A stretch of 64,000 nt of DNA, from positions 186,001-250,000 of the forward strand of contig NZ_BDBH01000001.1 of the NCBI RefSeq assembly GCF_001612885.1, read 5' to 3'. Positions 45,990-54,401 of the stretch are shown here, in pieces. The notes under the pieces are model-generated. The model did no database searches. It saw only the letters and a program-made list of their open reading frames with translations, and had not been told where the DNA came from. How positions within the stretch are numbered: the first letter of the stretch is position 1; each line of letters starts with the position of its first letter. The DNA comes from Nocardia harenae NBRC 108248. Lineage in GTDB: Bacteria > Actinomycetota > Actinomycetes > Mycobacteriales > Mycobacteriaceae. Both the position numbers and the translations under genes were made by a program.

Positions 45990-46061
45990 GCCCGGTGCGC
46001 TCGAGCAACGCGCCCCAGCCCGCCGCCCGCGAGCGAACGAGCCCTCGTCCGCGGGCTGTGA
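45969..46061. repeat. Direct repeat at the eccD-mycP junction
   Basis: A 21-base segment starting GCCCTCGTCC and ending GGGCTGTGA occurs at 45969-45989 (the eccD 3' end including its stop) and again at 46041-46061, 72 bases apart and in frame. Bases after each copy (GTGAGCCCGGTGCG and GTGAACGGAGTGCG) also resemble each other. Confidence 0.9.
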
Positions 46062-47464
46062 ACGGAGTGCGGCGCCTCGCGGCGTTCGTGGCGGTGCTCG
46101 GCGTAGCCGCCGGGCTCACCGCGGGACCGGCGCTGGCCGACAACCGGCCGCCGATCGTGGACCCGGGGGCACTGCCCGCCGGTGATCCGGCGGCACCGCC
46201 CGGCAAGACCGAGCGCCCGGCGAACGCCGCCTGCTACAGCACCCAGCAGGGCGGGGACGGCCCGGCGGTCCCGCCCACCCAGCGGGCGCTCGACCTGGAC
46301 CGGGCCTGGCAGTTCTCGCGCGGCGCGGGCCAGGTGGTCGCGGTGATCGACACCGGCGTCTCCGCGCACCCGCGGCTGCCGAACCTGACCCCGCTCGGCG
46401 ATTTCGTCGCCGCGGGCGGCGACGGCAGCGAGGACTGCGACGCGCACGGCACCGTGGTCGCGGGCATCATCGGCGCGAGCCGGGTGCAGGGCCAGGGCTT
46501 CTCCGGCGTGGCGCCGGAGGCCCAGCTGCTCGGCATCAGGCAGACCAGCGCGCTCTACCAGGAGGAGGGCGCGGGCCGGAACAAGGGCCCGGACGACATG
46601 CCGGACGGCTACGGCAAGGTCTCCGCCCTGGCCTCCGCGGTGCGCAGGGCCGCCGACGCGGGCGCCACCGTCATCAATATCTCGCTGGTCGCCTGCCCCA
46701 CCGAGAAGCCGGAGAGCCGGGAGTTCGCCGCGCTCGGCGCCGCCGTGCGGTACGCCGCGCTGGAGCGCGACGTCGTGATCGTGACCTCGGCCGGCAATAC
46801 CGACGCCTGCAAGTCGAGCAACCCGGGGCTGGACCCGCTGAACCCCGGCGCCGACCCGTGGACCCGGGTCACCTCCTTCGTCGCGCCGGCCTGGTTCGAC
46901 CAGTACGTGCTCTCGGTGGGCTCGATCGATGCCACGGGCGCGCCGTCGGCCTTCAGCGTGCCCGGCCCATGGGTCGGGGTGGCGGCGCCGGGCGAGAACG
47001 TGGTCTCGCTGGACGCCAGGGCGGGCGGCACCTCCAACGGCAAGTACACCAACCAGGGCCAGTACACCGCGTACAGCGGCACCAGCTTCGCCGCGCCGTA
47101 CGTCTCGGGGGTGGCAGCGCTGGTGCGCGCCCGCTTCCCCGAGCTGAGCAGCGCCGAGGTCATCCGCCGGATCCAGGCCACCGCGCACGCCCCGGCCGAG
47201 GGGTGGAACCCCTACGTCGGGTACGGCGCCGTGGACCCGGTCGCGGCGCTCACCAACGAGGTGCCCTCCGCGCTCCCGGCCAAGGTGCCGAGCCGGGCGG
47301 TGAGCGTCCAGCTGGCGGTGCCCGCGCCCGCGCCGGAGCCGGACGACACCGCGCGGAATGTCGCGCTGATCGGCACCGCGGTGATCGTCGGAGCGGGAGT
47401 GCTCGGCTACCTGGCCTCGTTCCCGCTGCGCCGCCGCTTCGGCGTGCACGAGGACGCGACCTGA
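46058..47464 (+). CDS. mycP: Type VII secretion subtilisin-like protease, mycosin MycP
   Basis: This 468-residue membrane-anchored serine protease has a signal peptide (VNGVRRLAAFVAVLGVAAGL to ALA). The subtilase triad is Asp98 (AVIDTGV), His130 (DAHGTVVAGI) and Ser343 (SGTSFAAP), with SAGNTD at the oxyanion Asn. A C-terminal membrane helix (ALIGTAVIVGAGVLGYLASF) precedes a basic RRRFG tail. Two starts are possible: the GTG at 45986, overlapping the eccD stop, which adds 24 residues, or the GTG at 46058, which gives a normal signal peptide and is preferred. A duplicated 21-base segment places the same GTGA context at both. Confidence 0.95.
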   Translation: MNGVRRLAAFVAVLGVAAGLTAGPALADNRPPIVDPGALPAGDPAAPPGKTERPANAACYSTQQGGDGPAVPPTQRALDLDRAWQFSRGAGQVVAVIDTGVSAHPRLPNLTPLGDFVAAGGDGSEDCDAHGTVVAGIIGASRVQGQGFSGVAPEAQLLGIRQTSALYQEEGAGRNKGPDDMPDGYGKVSALASAVRRAADAGATVINISLVACPTEKPESREFAALGAAVRYAALERDVVIVTSAGNTDACKSSNPGLDPLNPGADPWTRVTSFVAPAWFDQYVLSVGSIDATGAPSAFSVPGPWVGVAAPGENVVSLDARAGGTSNGKYTNQGQYTAYSGTSFAAPYVSGVAALVRARFPELSSAEVIRRIQATAHAPAEGWNPYVGYGAVDPVAALTNEVPSALPAKVPSRAVSVQLAVPAPAPEPDDTARNVALIGTAVIVGAGVLGYLASFPLRRRFGVHEDAT

Positions 47465-47557
47465 ACCACCGGGTGCGACCGGTCCGTACGGTGTAGCGTC
47501 TGCGCTCGGCACCGCGAAACCTACGGTGACCACGTCCGATCGAACCGGGTACCTGCC

Positions 47558-48340
47558 ATGACGAGCGTGACCGCGACGCCGAGCCGCCGGGAGGCATGGG
47601 AGCGCGCGACCAACGTGCCCATGCTGCTGCTCGCCGTGCTCTTCCTCGGCGTCTACGCCTGGTACGTGCTCGACACCGGCGCCTCGCCGCAGCTGGACAC
47701 CTGGCTGGCCCGGGTCGACCTGGTGATCTGGGCCGCCTTCGCGGCCGACTTCGTGATCCGCATCGCGCTCTCCCGCGACCGCTGGCGTTTCGTGCGCACG
47801 CACCCGCTGGAACTGCTGATCGTGCTGGTCCCGCCGTTCCGCCCGCTGCGGCTGGTGCGCGCGGCGCTGCTCATGCTCGGCACGCTGAACCGGGCGCGGC
47901 TCACCCGCTTCCGGCTCTCCATCTTCGTCGGCACCAGCTCGATCCTGGTGATCCTGCTGTGCAGCCTGGCCTTCTTCGACGCCGAGTACGGCGCGCCGGA
48001 GGCCAAGGTGCAGAGCTATGGGGACGCGCTGTGGTGGGCCGTGGTCTCGGTGACGACGGTCGGCTACGGCGACTACTACCCGGTGACGACCGAGGGCAGG
48101 CTGGTCGCGCTGGTGCTCATGACCTTCGGCATCGGGCTCATCAGCTTCGCCATCGGCACCACCACCAGCTGGGTGTTCGACCAGCTCCAGGCGGTCGAGG
48201 CGAGCGCCGACCAGGCCGAGCGGGCGCTCGGGACGCTGCTCGACGAGGTCAGGGCGCTGCGCGCCGAGGTCGCCGAGCTGCGCGGGGAGCCGGAGGCGAA
48301 CAGCCCGCCCGCCCCGGCGGACCCGCGCCCGACCGGCTGA
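47558..48340 (+). CDS. Potassium channel family protein
   Basis: This 260-residue voltage-gated-type potassium channel subunit has about six helices. The selectivity filter is TTVGYGDYYPVT (near residue 168-180). A weak S4-like segment with spaced arginines (PLRLVRAALLMLGTLNRARLTRFRL) precedes it. The C-terminus is a coiled coil (about 205-245, QAVEASADQAERALGTLLDE) that would help tetramerisation. There is no RCK nucleotide-binding domain. It is inserted between mycP and eccB and converges with eccB after four bases. It is not a known ESX component. Confidence 0.92.
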   Translation: MTSVTATPSRREAWERATNVPMLLLAVLFLGVYAWYVLDTGASPQLDTWLARVDLVIWAAFAADFVIRIALSRDRWRFVRTHPLELLIVLVPPFRPLRLVRAALLMLGTLNRARLTRFRLSIFVGTSSILVILLCSLAFFDAEYGAPEAKVQSYGDALWWAVVSVTTVGYGDYYPVTTEGRLVALVLMTFGIGLISFAIGTTTSWVFDQLQAVEASADQAERALGTLLDEVRALRAEVAELRGEPEANSPPAPADPRPTG

Positions 48341-48344
48341 CCCG

Positions 48345-49820
48345 TCAGCGCTCGGTGGCGACCGGTTGCGCGGCCGGCGACGGGTCGGGGGCGACGCCGT
48401 CGTGGGCGACCATCGCCTCCTCGCGACCGAGGCTCGGGCCCGCGGCGAGCAGCCCGACGATGGGCCAGGGGGCGGGCTCGGCGGGGATGTTCTCGAAGCC
48501 GAGCGCGTTGGCCGCCTCCGCGTTCTTGATGCCGTACCGCACCCCGGTGTCGCCGACGTAGAAGAGGCTGTCCCTGCGGCTGCTGTCCGGCTCGATGCCG
48601 GTGCTCTGCACGTAGGCGCCGGTGCTCGGCTTCAGGTAGACGGCGTCGGCATTCGGGCCGGAGCCGTCGGCCTGGGCCAGCGGGACGGTGCGGGCGTCGT
48701 CGGGCAGCGGGATGTCGACGCCGGTGAGCACCTGGAGTTCGGCGCGGCGGGTGCCGTCCTCGTTGCCCGCGGCGGCGGCGATGGGGCGCCAGGTCAGGCA
48801 GCTGACCGGGCGGTCCTTCGGCTGGACCAGGGCCGGGGCGGTCTCCGGGTAGTCGCCGACCTGGAGTTCGGTGGACACCTCGACCCCGCTGCGCATGCTC
48901 TGCGGAATCGTCGCGGCGGCGCCGGAGCCGGAGACCGAGTTGCGGATGATGTCGGCGGTGAGCACCGAGACGCGCTGCAGCCCGGCGCGCAGCACCACGT
49001 AGTACTCGTCGGTGGTGGACAACTGCACCACGTCGCCGATCCGATGGCCGTCCATCGGGTAGCCGGGCGCCTCGCCCACGCGGTCGATCACCGGCACGAC
49101 CAGCGGCAACACCTCGGGTACCGCGTTCAGCAGCCCGTCACTCACCGGCCGCGGCGTCTCCCCGGTGATCCCGAGCGCATCGGTGACCGCCCGCGAGCTC
49201 ATGTCCACCCGCGCTCGCTTGCCGTCGTAGATCAGATACGCCGAGTCCCGCCCCTGCACCAGCAGTGCCCGCTCTCCGGGCAGCGCATCCGCCTTCGCCC
49301 CGGTATCCGGCTCGCCGACCAGCACCGACGTGCTCAGATCACTGCCGCCGTCCATCTTCAGCTGGTCGCACACGGTCCAGGCGCGCCCGGTGCCCTTCTT
49401 GTCGAAGAGCAGCGAAGCGGGCGCGCCGGGAATGCCGATGAGCTGCCCGCGCGGCTTCTTGCCGAGTTCGGACTCCTTGACGATGGCGGGCTTGGCCGCC
49501 TCCCCGGCGGCCAGCCGGGCCGAGGCCAGGTTCAGCGCCGGGTGCACGGTGTCGCCGATGACCACGTAGACCCCGCCGGACTCCTTGCCGATCAGGATGG
49601 TGTTGCTGCCGATCTTGTCCTGCGGGCGCAGCAGCGCGAGCACCCCGCAACCGGCGAGCACCACCAGGGCGAGCACCAGCCCGACCGCGTACGCGCGGGA
49701 CTGCGATTTCATCGGATCGTGCAGCATGCGGACATCGCGCCGGACCAGCGCGTGCTCCATCCGCCGGACCAGGAAGCGGTACCCGCTCACCTGCCAGCGG
49801 GTGGTTGGCTTCGATGGCAT
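48345..49820 (-). CDS. eccB: Type VII secretion protein EccB
   Basis: This 491-residue EccB has a short cytosolic N-terminus MPSKPTTRWQVSGYRFLVRR that is nearly invariant in the family. One membrane helix lies at about 43-65. The large periplasmic domain begins with the R-repeat (GSNTILIGKESGGVYVVIGD), has two cysteines (WTVCDQL, VSCLTWRP) likely forming a disulfide, and ends in an acidic proline-bearing tail. GGAGGAACC precedes the ATG. It is divergent from eccE and points back toward the other ESX genes. Confidence 0.96.
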   Translation of the reverse strand: MPSKPTTRWQVSGYRFLVRRMEHALVRRDVRMLHDPMKSQSRAYAVGLVLALVVLAGCGVLALLRPQDKIGSNTILIGKESGGVYVVIGDTVHPALNLASARLAAGEAAKPAIVKESELGKKPRGQLIGIPGAPASLLFDKKGTGRAWTVCDQLKMDGGSDLSTSVLVGEPDTGAKADALPGERALLVQGRDSAYLIYDGKRARVDMSSRAVTDALGITGETPRPVSDGLLNAVPEVLPLVVPVIDRVGEAPGYPMDGHRIGDVVQLSTTDEYYVVLRAGLQRVSVLTADIIRNSVSGSGAAATIPQSMRSGVEVSTELQVGDYPETAPALVQPKDRPVSCLTWRPIAAAAGNEDGTRRAELQVLTGVDIPLPDDARTVPLAQADGSGPNADAVYLKPSTGAYVQSTGIEPDSSRRDSLFYVGDTGVRYGIKNAEAANALGFENIPAEPAPWPIVGLLAAGPSLGREEAMVAHDGVAPDPSPAAQPVATER

Positions 49821-49934
49821 GGTTCCTCCCCCGAACGGTGCTCCTACCCGGGCAACACAGTACAGTTCGCGGAGACTGCTTTTCAGTTCGGCCAGCGGAA
49901 ACAGGCCGACACCGGTGTTTCATGGGGGACGACG

Positions 49935-51578
49935 ATGGCCGAACCTGTCGGCGCGGGCCCACGCCCGTTGCTCGGACGGATATCACTGCAGAATCTGCTG
50001 GTCGCGCAGATCATCGGGCTGGGGGCCGGGCTGATCGCACTGACCATCGGACTCGGGGGGCTGCCCGCGCTCGGCATCGTCATCGCCGCCGCCGTCGTCC
50101 CGCTCGTTCCCGTCGCCAAACACACCGTGCTGGATTGGATCTCGACCGCGTGGGGGTACTTCACCCGGCGCGGCTACGAGCTCGGCGACACCGTCGACTT
50201 CCGCGGCCCCGACGGCCGCTCGCACGGGCTGTACTGGGACGGCAGCAGGGTGGTGACGGTGGTCGAGGTGCTGCCCCCGCTCGGCGGGCTCACCCGGATC
50301 GCCCGCACCACCGTGCACGCCTCGCACCTGCTGCCGCTGCCCGAGCTGGCGCAGTGTCTGAACCAGCACGACATCCTGCTCAGCGGGATCGACATCATCA
50401 GCCACGGCCATCGCAGCCGCTCCGGCACCCCGGCGGGCGCCATCTACGAATCGCTGCTCGGGCCGCTGCCCGCGACCGCGCACCGGGCGGTCTGGCTGGC
50501 CATCGCCTTCGACGCGGTGCGCTGTCCCGGCGCCGCCGAGCGGCGCGGCGGCGGCAACGGCGGCGCGGCGCGCGCCGTCACCATCGCGACCCAGCGCATC
50601 GTGCGCGCGCTGGAGGACGCCGACTGCGCGGCGCGCATCCTCACCGCCTCCGAGATCCGCGCCGCCGTCGTCCAGGTGACCGGCGGCTACGACCCGCGCG
50701 AGCTGACGCACCGCTGGCGCTACGCCGAGATCGGCAATGCCGTGAACATCGGCTCCGCGGTCGACCCGCGGCGGCTCGGCTCCGATCTGCTCGCCCAGCT
50801 CTGGGTGGCGCCCTCGCGCGGGACCACGGTCGCGGTCCGGCTGCGGCCGGGCAGCGATGCCGAGTCGGTGAGCATCGGCGCCGCCTGGCGGCTCTCCGCC
50901 CGCGAGCTGCCGGAGAAGCCCAAGCTCTCCGGCATGGTCTCGATGCACGGCAGGCACCGGGACGCGCTGCTCGCGCACCTGCCGCTCGCGGTGCCCGGCG
51001 TGGACGAGACGGTGCCGATGGCCGAGTACCCGATCGAGGTGCTCGGCGCACTGCACCTGCCCTCCTCCGGCTGCGGGCAGCTGATCGGCTCGGACGAGGA
51101 GGGCAACGGCGTCGCCATGCGGCTCATCGGCAGCGGTATCTCCACCGTCTACCTGGCCGGGGAGCTGTACCTGGCGCAGCAGCTGGTGTTCCGTGCGCTG
51201 GCGGTGGGCGAGCGCGTGCTGATCCGCACCGACCGCCCGCACGCCTGGGAGAACCTGGTGACCACGATCGGCAACCCGGAGCGGCTCGGGATCGCGGTCG
51301 AGACGCACCAGTCGGACGCCGATTTCACCGCCGCGGTGGTGGACGGCGTGCTCGCGCCGCCGCCGCACGCGGGCGTCACCACCATCTACGTCACCGGCGA
51401 CCCCTCGGCCTGGCCCGCCACCAGGCCGGACCTCTCGCTGCACCAGCCCGGCGCCATCGGCAACCACGTCATCCTGCGCACCGGCACCGCGCAGGCGCAC
51501 CTGACGCTGGTCTCCATCCCGCGCGAGTCCACCTACATCGGGCAGCCGCGCGGCCGCCGCGCCCTGGCGAACCAGTAG
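49935..51578 (+). CDS. eccE: Type VII secretion protein EccE
   Basis: This 547-residue protein has two N-terminal helices (LQNLLVAQIIGLGAGLIALT and LPALGIVIAAAVVPLVPVA, about 17-60) and a long soluble domain. It includes FRGPDGRSHGLYWDGSRVVT, LTHRWRYAEIGNAVNIGS and GVTTIYVTGDPSAWPATRPD. Size, topology and position next to eccB fit EccE, the outer rim of the ESX membrane complex. ESX-4 of M. tuberculosis lacks eccE, but ESX-4 of Nocardia-type relatives and M. abscessus has it. The ATG at 49935 puts the helices at the N-terminus. Confidence 0.87.
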   Translation: MAEPVGAGPRPLLGRISLQNLLVAQIIGLGAGLIALTIGLGGLPALGIVIAAAVVPLVPVAKHTVLDWISTAWGYFTRRGYELGDTVDFRGPDGRSHGLYWDGSRVVTVVEVLPPLGGLTRIARTTVHASHLLPLPELAQCLNQHDILLSGIDIISHGHRSRSGTPAGAIYESLLGPLPATAHRAVWLAIAFDAVRCPGAAERRGGGNGGAARAVTIATQRIVRALEDADCAARILTASEIRAAVVQVTGGYDPRELTHRWRYAEIGNAVNIGSAVDPRRLGSDLLAQLWVAPSRGTTVAVRLRPGSDAESVSIGAAWRLSARELPEKPKLSGMVSMHGRHRDALLAHLPLAVPGVDETVPMAEYPIEVLGALHLPSSGCGQLIGSDEEGNGVAMRLIGSGISTVYLAGELYLAQQLVFRALAVGERVLIRTDRPHAWENLVTTIGNPERLGIAVETHQSDADFTAAVVDGVLAPPPHAGVTTIYVTGDPSAWPATRPDLSLHQPGAIGNHVILRTGTAQAHLTLVSIPRESTYIGQPRGRRALANQ

Positions 51579-51581
51579 CGC

Positions 51582-52145
51582 TCAGCCCGGATACGGCTCG
51601 TCTGCCCGCGCGGTGCGCAGGGCCAGGCCCCACCAGGCCAGCTGGCCCAGCATGCGGGCGGCGCCGTCGATCGCCGCGCCGTCGGCGGTCTGGCCCGCGG
51701 CGTCGAACTGCCGCTTGACCCGGTGGAAGCTCACCGACTCCCGGACCGAGACCATGTGCACCTCCGCCACCACCTGTCGCAGCTGCTCGACCGCGCGCAA
51801 CCCGCCGGAGACCCCGCCGTAGGAGACGAAGCCGACGGGCTTGCCGCGCCACTCGTGCTTGGCGCTGTCGATGGCGGTCTTGAGCGCGGCCGGGTAGCCG
51901 TGGTTGTACTCGGAGGTGACGAGCACGAAGGCGTCGGCCGCGGCCAGCCTGCCCCGGAAGGCGCGCACCGCGTCGTTCTCGGCGAGGTCGAGCGGCAGCG
52001 GGTACTCCGCGAGGTCGATCACGCCGGTGTCGAAGCGGGGGTCGGCCCCGACCGTGCGCAGGAACCACTCCGCCACCGTCGGCGCGAACCGGCCGGCGCG
52101 CACGCTGCCGACGATCACCTCCAGCCGCAGCGCCGCGCCGGTCAC
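51582..52145 (-). CDS. NADPH-dependent FMN reductase family protein
   Basis: This 187-residue flavodoxin-fold protein has the FMN-phosphate loop IVGSVRAGRFAPTVAEW at the N-terminus and the family signature TSEYNHGYPAALKTAID at about 80-95. GFVSYGGVSGGLRAVEQLR follows, as in ArsH/chromate-reductase/YieF-type enzymes. It would reduce FMN or quinones with NADPH. The GTG at 52145 overlaps the mtnP stop (GTGA), so the pair is coupled. The stop lies three bases from that of convergent eccE. Confidence 0.9.
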   Translation of the reverse strand: MTGAALRLEVIVGSVRAGRFAPTVAEWFLRTVGADPRFDTGVIDLAEYPLPLDLAENDAVRAFRGRLAAADAFVLVTSEYNHGYPAALKTAIDSAKHEWRGKPVGFVSYGGVSGGLRAVEQLRQVVAEVHMVSVRESVSFHRVKRQFDAAGQTADGAAIDGAARMLGQLAWWGLALRTARADEPYPG

Positions 52146-52951
52146 GGCAGCTCGAACGGGAGCCGGACGCCCTCGTGCACCCGGCAGCGCGGGCAGGTCC
52201 GGGTGCCGTCGGTGGCGGCCACCGCGCGCCGGACCAGCTCCTTGAACGGCGCCAGGTTGCGCTGGAACTCGGCGAAGACGTCGACCGCGTGCACGCCGTC
52301 GCCCTCCTCCAGCCCGGCATCCAGGTCGGTGACCAGCGCCACCGCGGCGTAGCACATCTCCAGTTCGCGGGCGAGCACCGATTCCGGGTAGCCGGTCATA
52401 TTGACCAGGTCCCAGCCCTGCCCGGCGAACCAGCGGCTCTCGGCGCGGGTGGAGAAGCGGGTGCCCTGCACCACGACCATGGTGCCGCCCGACTTCAGTG
52501 GCAACCTCTCGACCTCGGACTTCGCCACCGCCGCGCGCAGCTCGTCGCAGTACGGGTCGGCGAAGGAGACGTGCACGCCGCCGCCGTCGAAATAGGTCTG
52601 CTCCCGGCCGGAGGTGCGGTCCACCAGCTGGTCCGGCACCGCGACGGTGCCAGGGCCCCAGTCGGCGCGCAGGCTGCCCACCGCGCACGGCGCGAAGATC
52701 CGGCGCACGCCGAGCGAGCGCAGCGCCCAGAGATTGGCCCGGTACGGCAGGGTGTGCGGCGCGAACTCGTGCTTCTTCCCGTGCCGGGGGAGGAAGGCGA
52801 CGGGCCGCCCCTCCACCTCGCCCACCGCGATCGGCGCGCTCGGGGCGCCGTACGGGGTCGGCACCTCGCGCTCCTCGGCGGCGTCGTCGAAGAAGTCGTA
52901 GAACCCACTGCCACCGATGACGGCGAGGGCCGGGCTGCGGTCCGAAGTCAT
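52142..52951 (-). CDS. mtnP: S-methyl-5'-thioadenosine phosphorylase
   Basis: This 269-residue enzyme of the PNP/MTAP family splits methylthioadenosine to adenine and methylthioribose-1-phosphate. Signatures are LAVIGGSGFYDFF at the N-terminus (phosphate-binding GGSG), PRHGKKHEFAPHTLPYRANL, and the substrate-site block VNMTGYPESVLARELEMCYA. The ATG at 52951 follows GGAGAATCG. The downstream FMN reductase overlaps by four bases. The upstream 108 bases are shared with the divergent EamA transporter. Confidence 0.94.
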   Translation of the reverse strand: MTSDRSPALAVIGGSGFYDFFDDAAEEREVPTPYGAPSAPIAVGEVEGRPVAFLPRHGKKHEFAPHTLPYRANLWALRSLGVRRIFAPCAVGSLRADWGPGTVAVPDQLVDRTSGREQTYFDGGGVHVSFADPYCDELRAAVAKSEVERLPLKSGGTMVVVQGTRFSTRAESRWFAGQGWDLVNMTGYPESVLARELEMCYAAVALVTDLDAGLEEGDGVHAVDVFAEFQRNLAPFKELVRRAVAATDGTRTCPRCRVHEGVRLPFELP

Positions 52952-53059
52952 GGGTCGATTCTCCGGGGCCGGTGCGCGCGGTGGCGAGCCGGGGGCGGCT
53001 GGGCGAATCACATCCCGGCCGGTCCGGTGCCCGCGGTGCCCGGCAGGATGGGCGCTGTG

Positions 53060-53965
53060 ATGTCGCGGGCGGCGCTCGGTGTGTGGTTGACGGTGTCCTC
53101 CGGGCTGGCCTTCGCGGCGTCCGGGCCGCTGGTGAAGGCGGTGCTCGGGGCCGGCTGGTCGGCCGGGGCGGTACTCGCCGTGCGGCTCACGGGGGCGGCG
53201 GCGGTGATGCTGCTGCTGGCGGCCTTCGCCGATCCGCGGGGGCTGTGGGCGGGCCGCGGGGAGCTGCGGACCGTCGTGCCGTTCGGCGTCGTCGGGGTGG
53301 CCGGAGTGCAGGCCAGCTTCTTCCTCTCGCTGGCGACGCTGCAGGTGGCGGTGACGCTCATGATCCAGTTCCTGGCGCCGGTGGTGGTGATCGCCTGGCA
53401 CTGGGTGGTGCACCGGCGGCGGCCGAGCACCGGCACGCTGCTCGGCGCCGCGGTGACGCTGGCCGGGGCGGCGCTGGTGGTCCAGGTGTTCGAGGCGGCG
53501 AGCCCGGACCCGGTGGGGCTGGCCTGGGCCGGGCTCTCGATGGTCGGCAACGCGGTCTTCTTCCTGCTCTCCGAGCGCAGCTCGGCCCGGCTGAGCCCGG
53601 TCGCGCTGCTCGGCTCCGGGCTCACCGTGGCCGCGCTCACCACCTGGCTGCTGGCCGGGATCGGGGCATTGCCGCTGGTCGTCGGGGGCGGCATCGCGCT
53701 CATGGACCATCGCGAGCTCCCGGTGCCGCTCGCGCTCACCCTGCTGGTGCTGGTGAGCACGGTGCTCGCCTACCTGTGCGGGGTCGCCGGCGCCGCCCGG
53801 ATCGGCTCGACGCTCATGTCGCTGGTGCTGCTGAGCGAGGTGCTCTTCGCGGTCGGGCTCTCCTGGCTGCTGCTCGGCGAGGCGGTGACGCCGCTGCAGC
53901 TGGTGGGATCGGTGCTGGTGGTGGCCGGTCTGGCGGTCGCCAACCGAGCCACCGAGCGGCCCTGA
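53060..53965 (+). CDS. EamA-family (DMT) transporter
   Basis: This 301-residue protein has about ten membrane helices in two five-helix EamA repeats. The first begins GVWLTVSSGLAFAASGPLVK; the second starts near residue 150 (VGLAWAGLSMVGNAVFFLLS) and ends with SWLLLGEAVTPLQLVGSVLV, the typical final motif. Substrates of this family are metabolites or amino acids and cannot be predicted here. Starts at 53048 and 53060 are both possible. It precedes csoR on the same strand. Confidence 0.92.
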   Translation: MSRAALGVWLTVSSGLAFAASGPLVKAVLGAGWSAGAVLAVRLTGAAAVMLLLAAFADPRGLWAGRGELRTVVPFGVVGVAGVQASFFLSLATLQVAVTLMIQFLAPVVVIAWHWVVHRRRPSTGTLLGAAVTLAGAALVVQVFEAASPDPVGLAWAGLSMVGNAVFFLLSERSSARLSPVALLGSGLTVAALTTWLLAGIGALPLVVGGGIALMDHRELPVPLALTLLVLVSTVLAYLCGVAGAARIGSTLMSLVLLSEVLFAVGLSWLLLGEAVTPLQLVGSVLVVAGLAVANRATERP

Positions 53966-53970
53966 CTGCT

Positions 53971-53987
53971 GTACCCTTGGGGGGTAT
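53971..53987. promoter_or_regulatory. CsoR-type operator
   Basis: GTACCC-TTGG-GGGGTAT is a G-tract dyad of the kind bound by copper-sensing CsoR proteins. It sits 21 bases upstream of the csoR start, consistent with autoregulation. Confidence 0.65.
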
Positions 53988-54008
53988 CAAAAGAGACGAG
54001 GAGGGCCG

Positions 54009-54323
54009 GTGACCGACCCCAGCCACGAGCACGACCACGCCGGGCACGGCTACATCACCGCGAAGGACGACTACCTCAAGCGGCTGCGGCGCATCGAGGG
54101 GCAGGCGCGCGGGTTGCAGCGCATGGTCGAGGAGGAGAAGTACTGCATCGACATCCTCACCCAGGTCTCGGCCATGACGAAGGCGCTGCAAGCCGTCGCG
54201 GTCGGCTTGCTGGAGGACCACATCAGCCACTGCGTGGTCGATGCCGCCGTCGCCGGGGGGCCGGAGGCGGAGGCGAAGATCAAGGAGGCGACGGAGGCCA
54301 TCGCCCGCCTCGTCCGCTCCTGA
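54009..54323 (+). CDS. csoR: Copper-sensing transcriptional repressor CsoR
   Basis: This is a 104-residue all-helical CsoR/RcnR-family repressor. The copper ligands are Cys46 (KYCIDIL), His71 and Cys75 (EDHISHC), with the same 25- and 4-residue spacing as M. tuberculosis CsoR. The N-terminal arm is rich in His (SHEHDHAGHG), which may add metal contacts. The GTG at 54009 follows GAGGAGGG. No copper ATPase or chaperone gene follows, so its other targets must lie elsewhere. Confidence 0.93.
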   Translation: MTDPSHEHDHAGHGYITAKDDYLKRLRRIEGQARGLQRMVEEEKYCIDILTQVSAMTKALQAVAVGLLEDHISHCVVDAAVAGGPEAEAKIKEATEAIARLVRS

Positions 54324-54401
54324 CGCGAGTCCCTCGTCGAGCGATCGAGCGCAAAATCAGTCGAGCCGCCGGAGGCGGGTGCGAGATTCGCCGCGCGCGG
54401 A

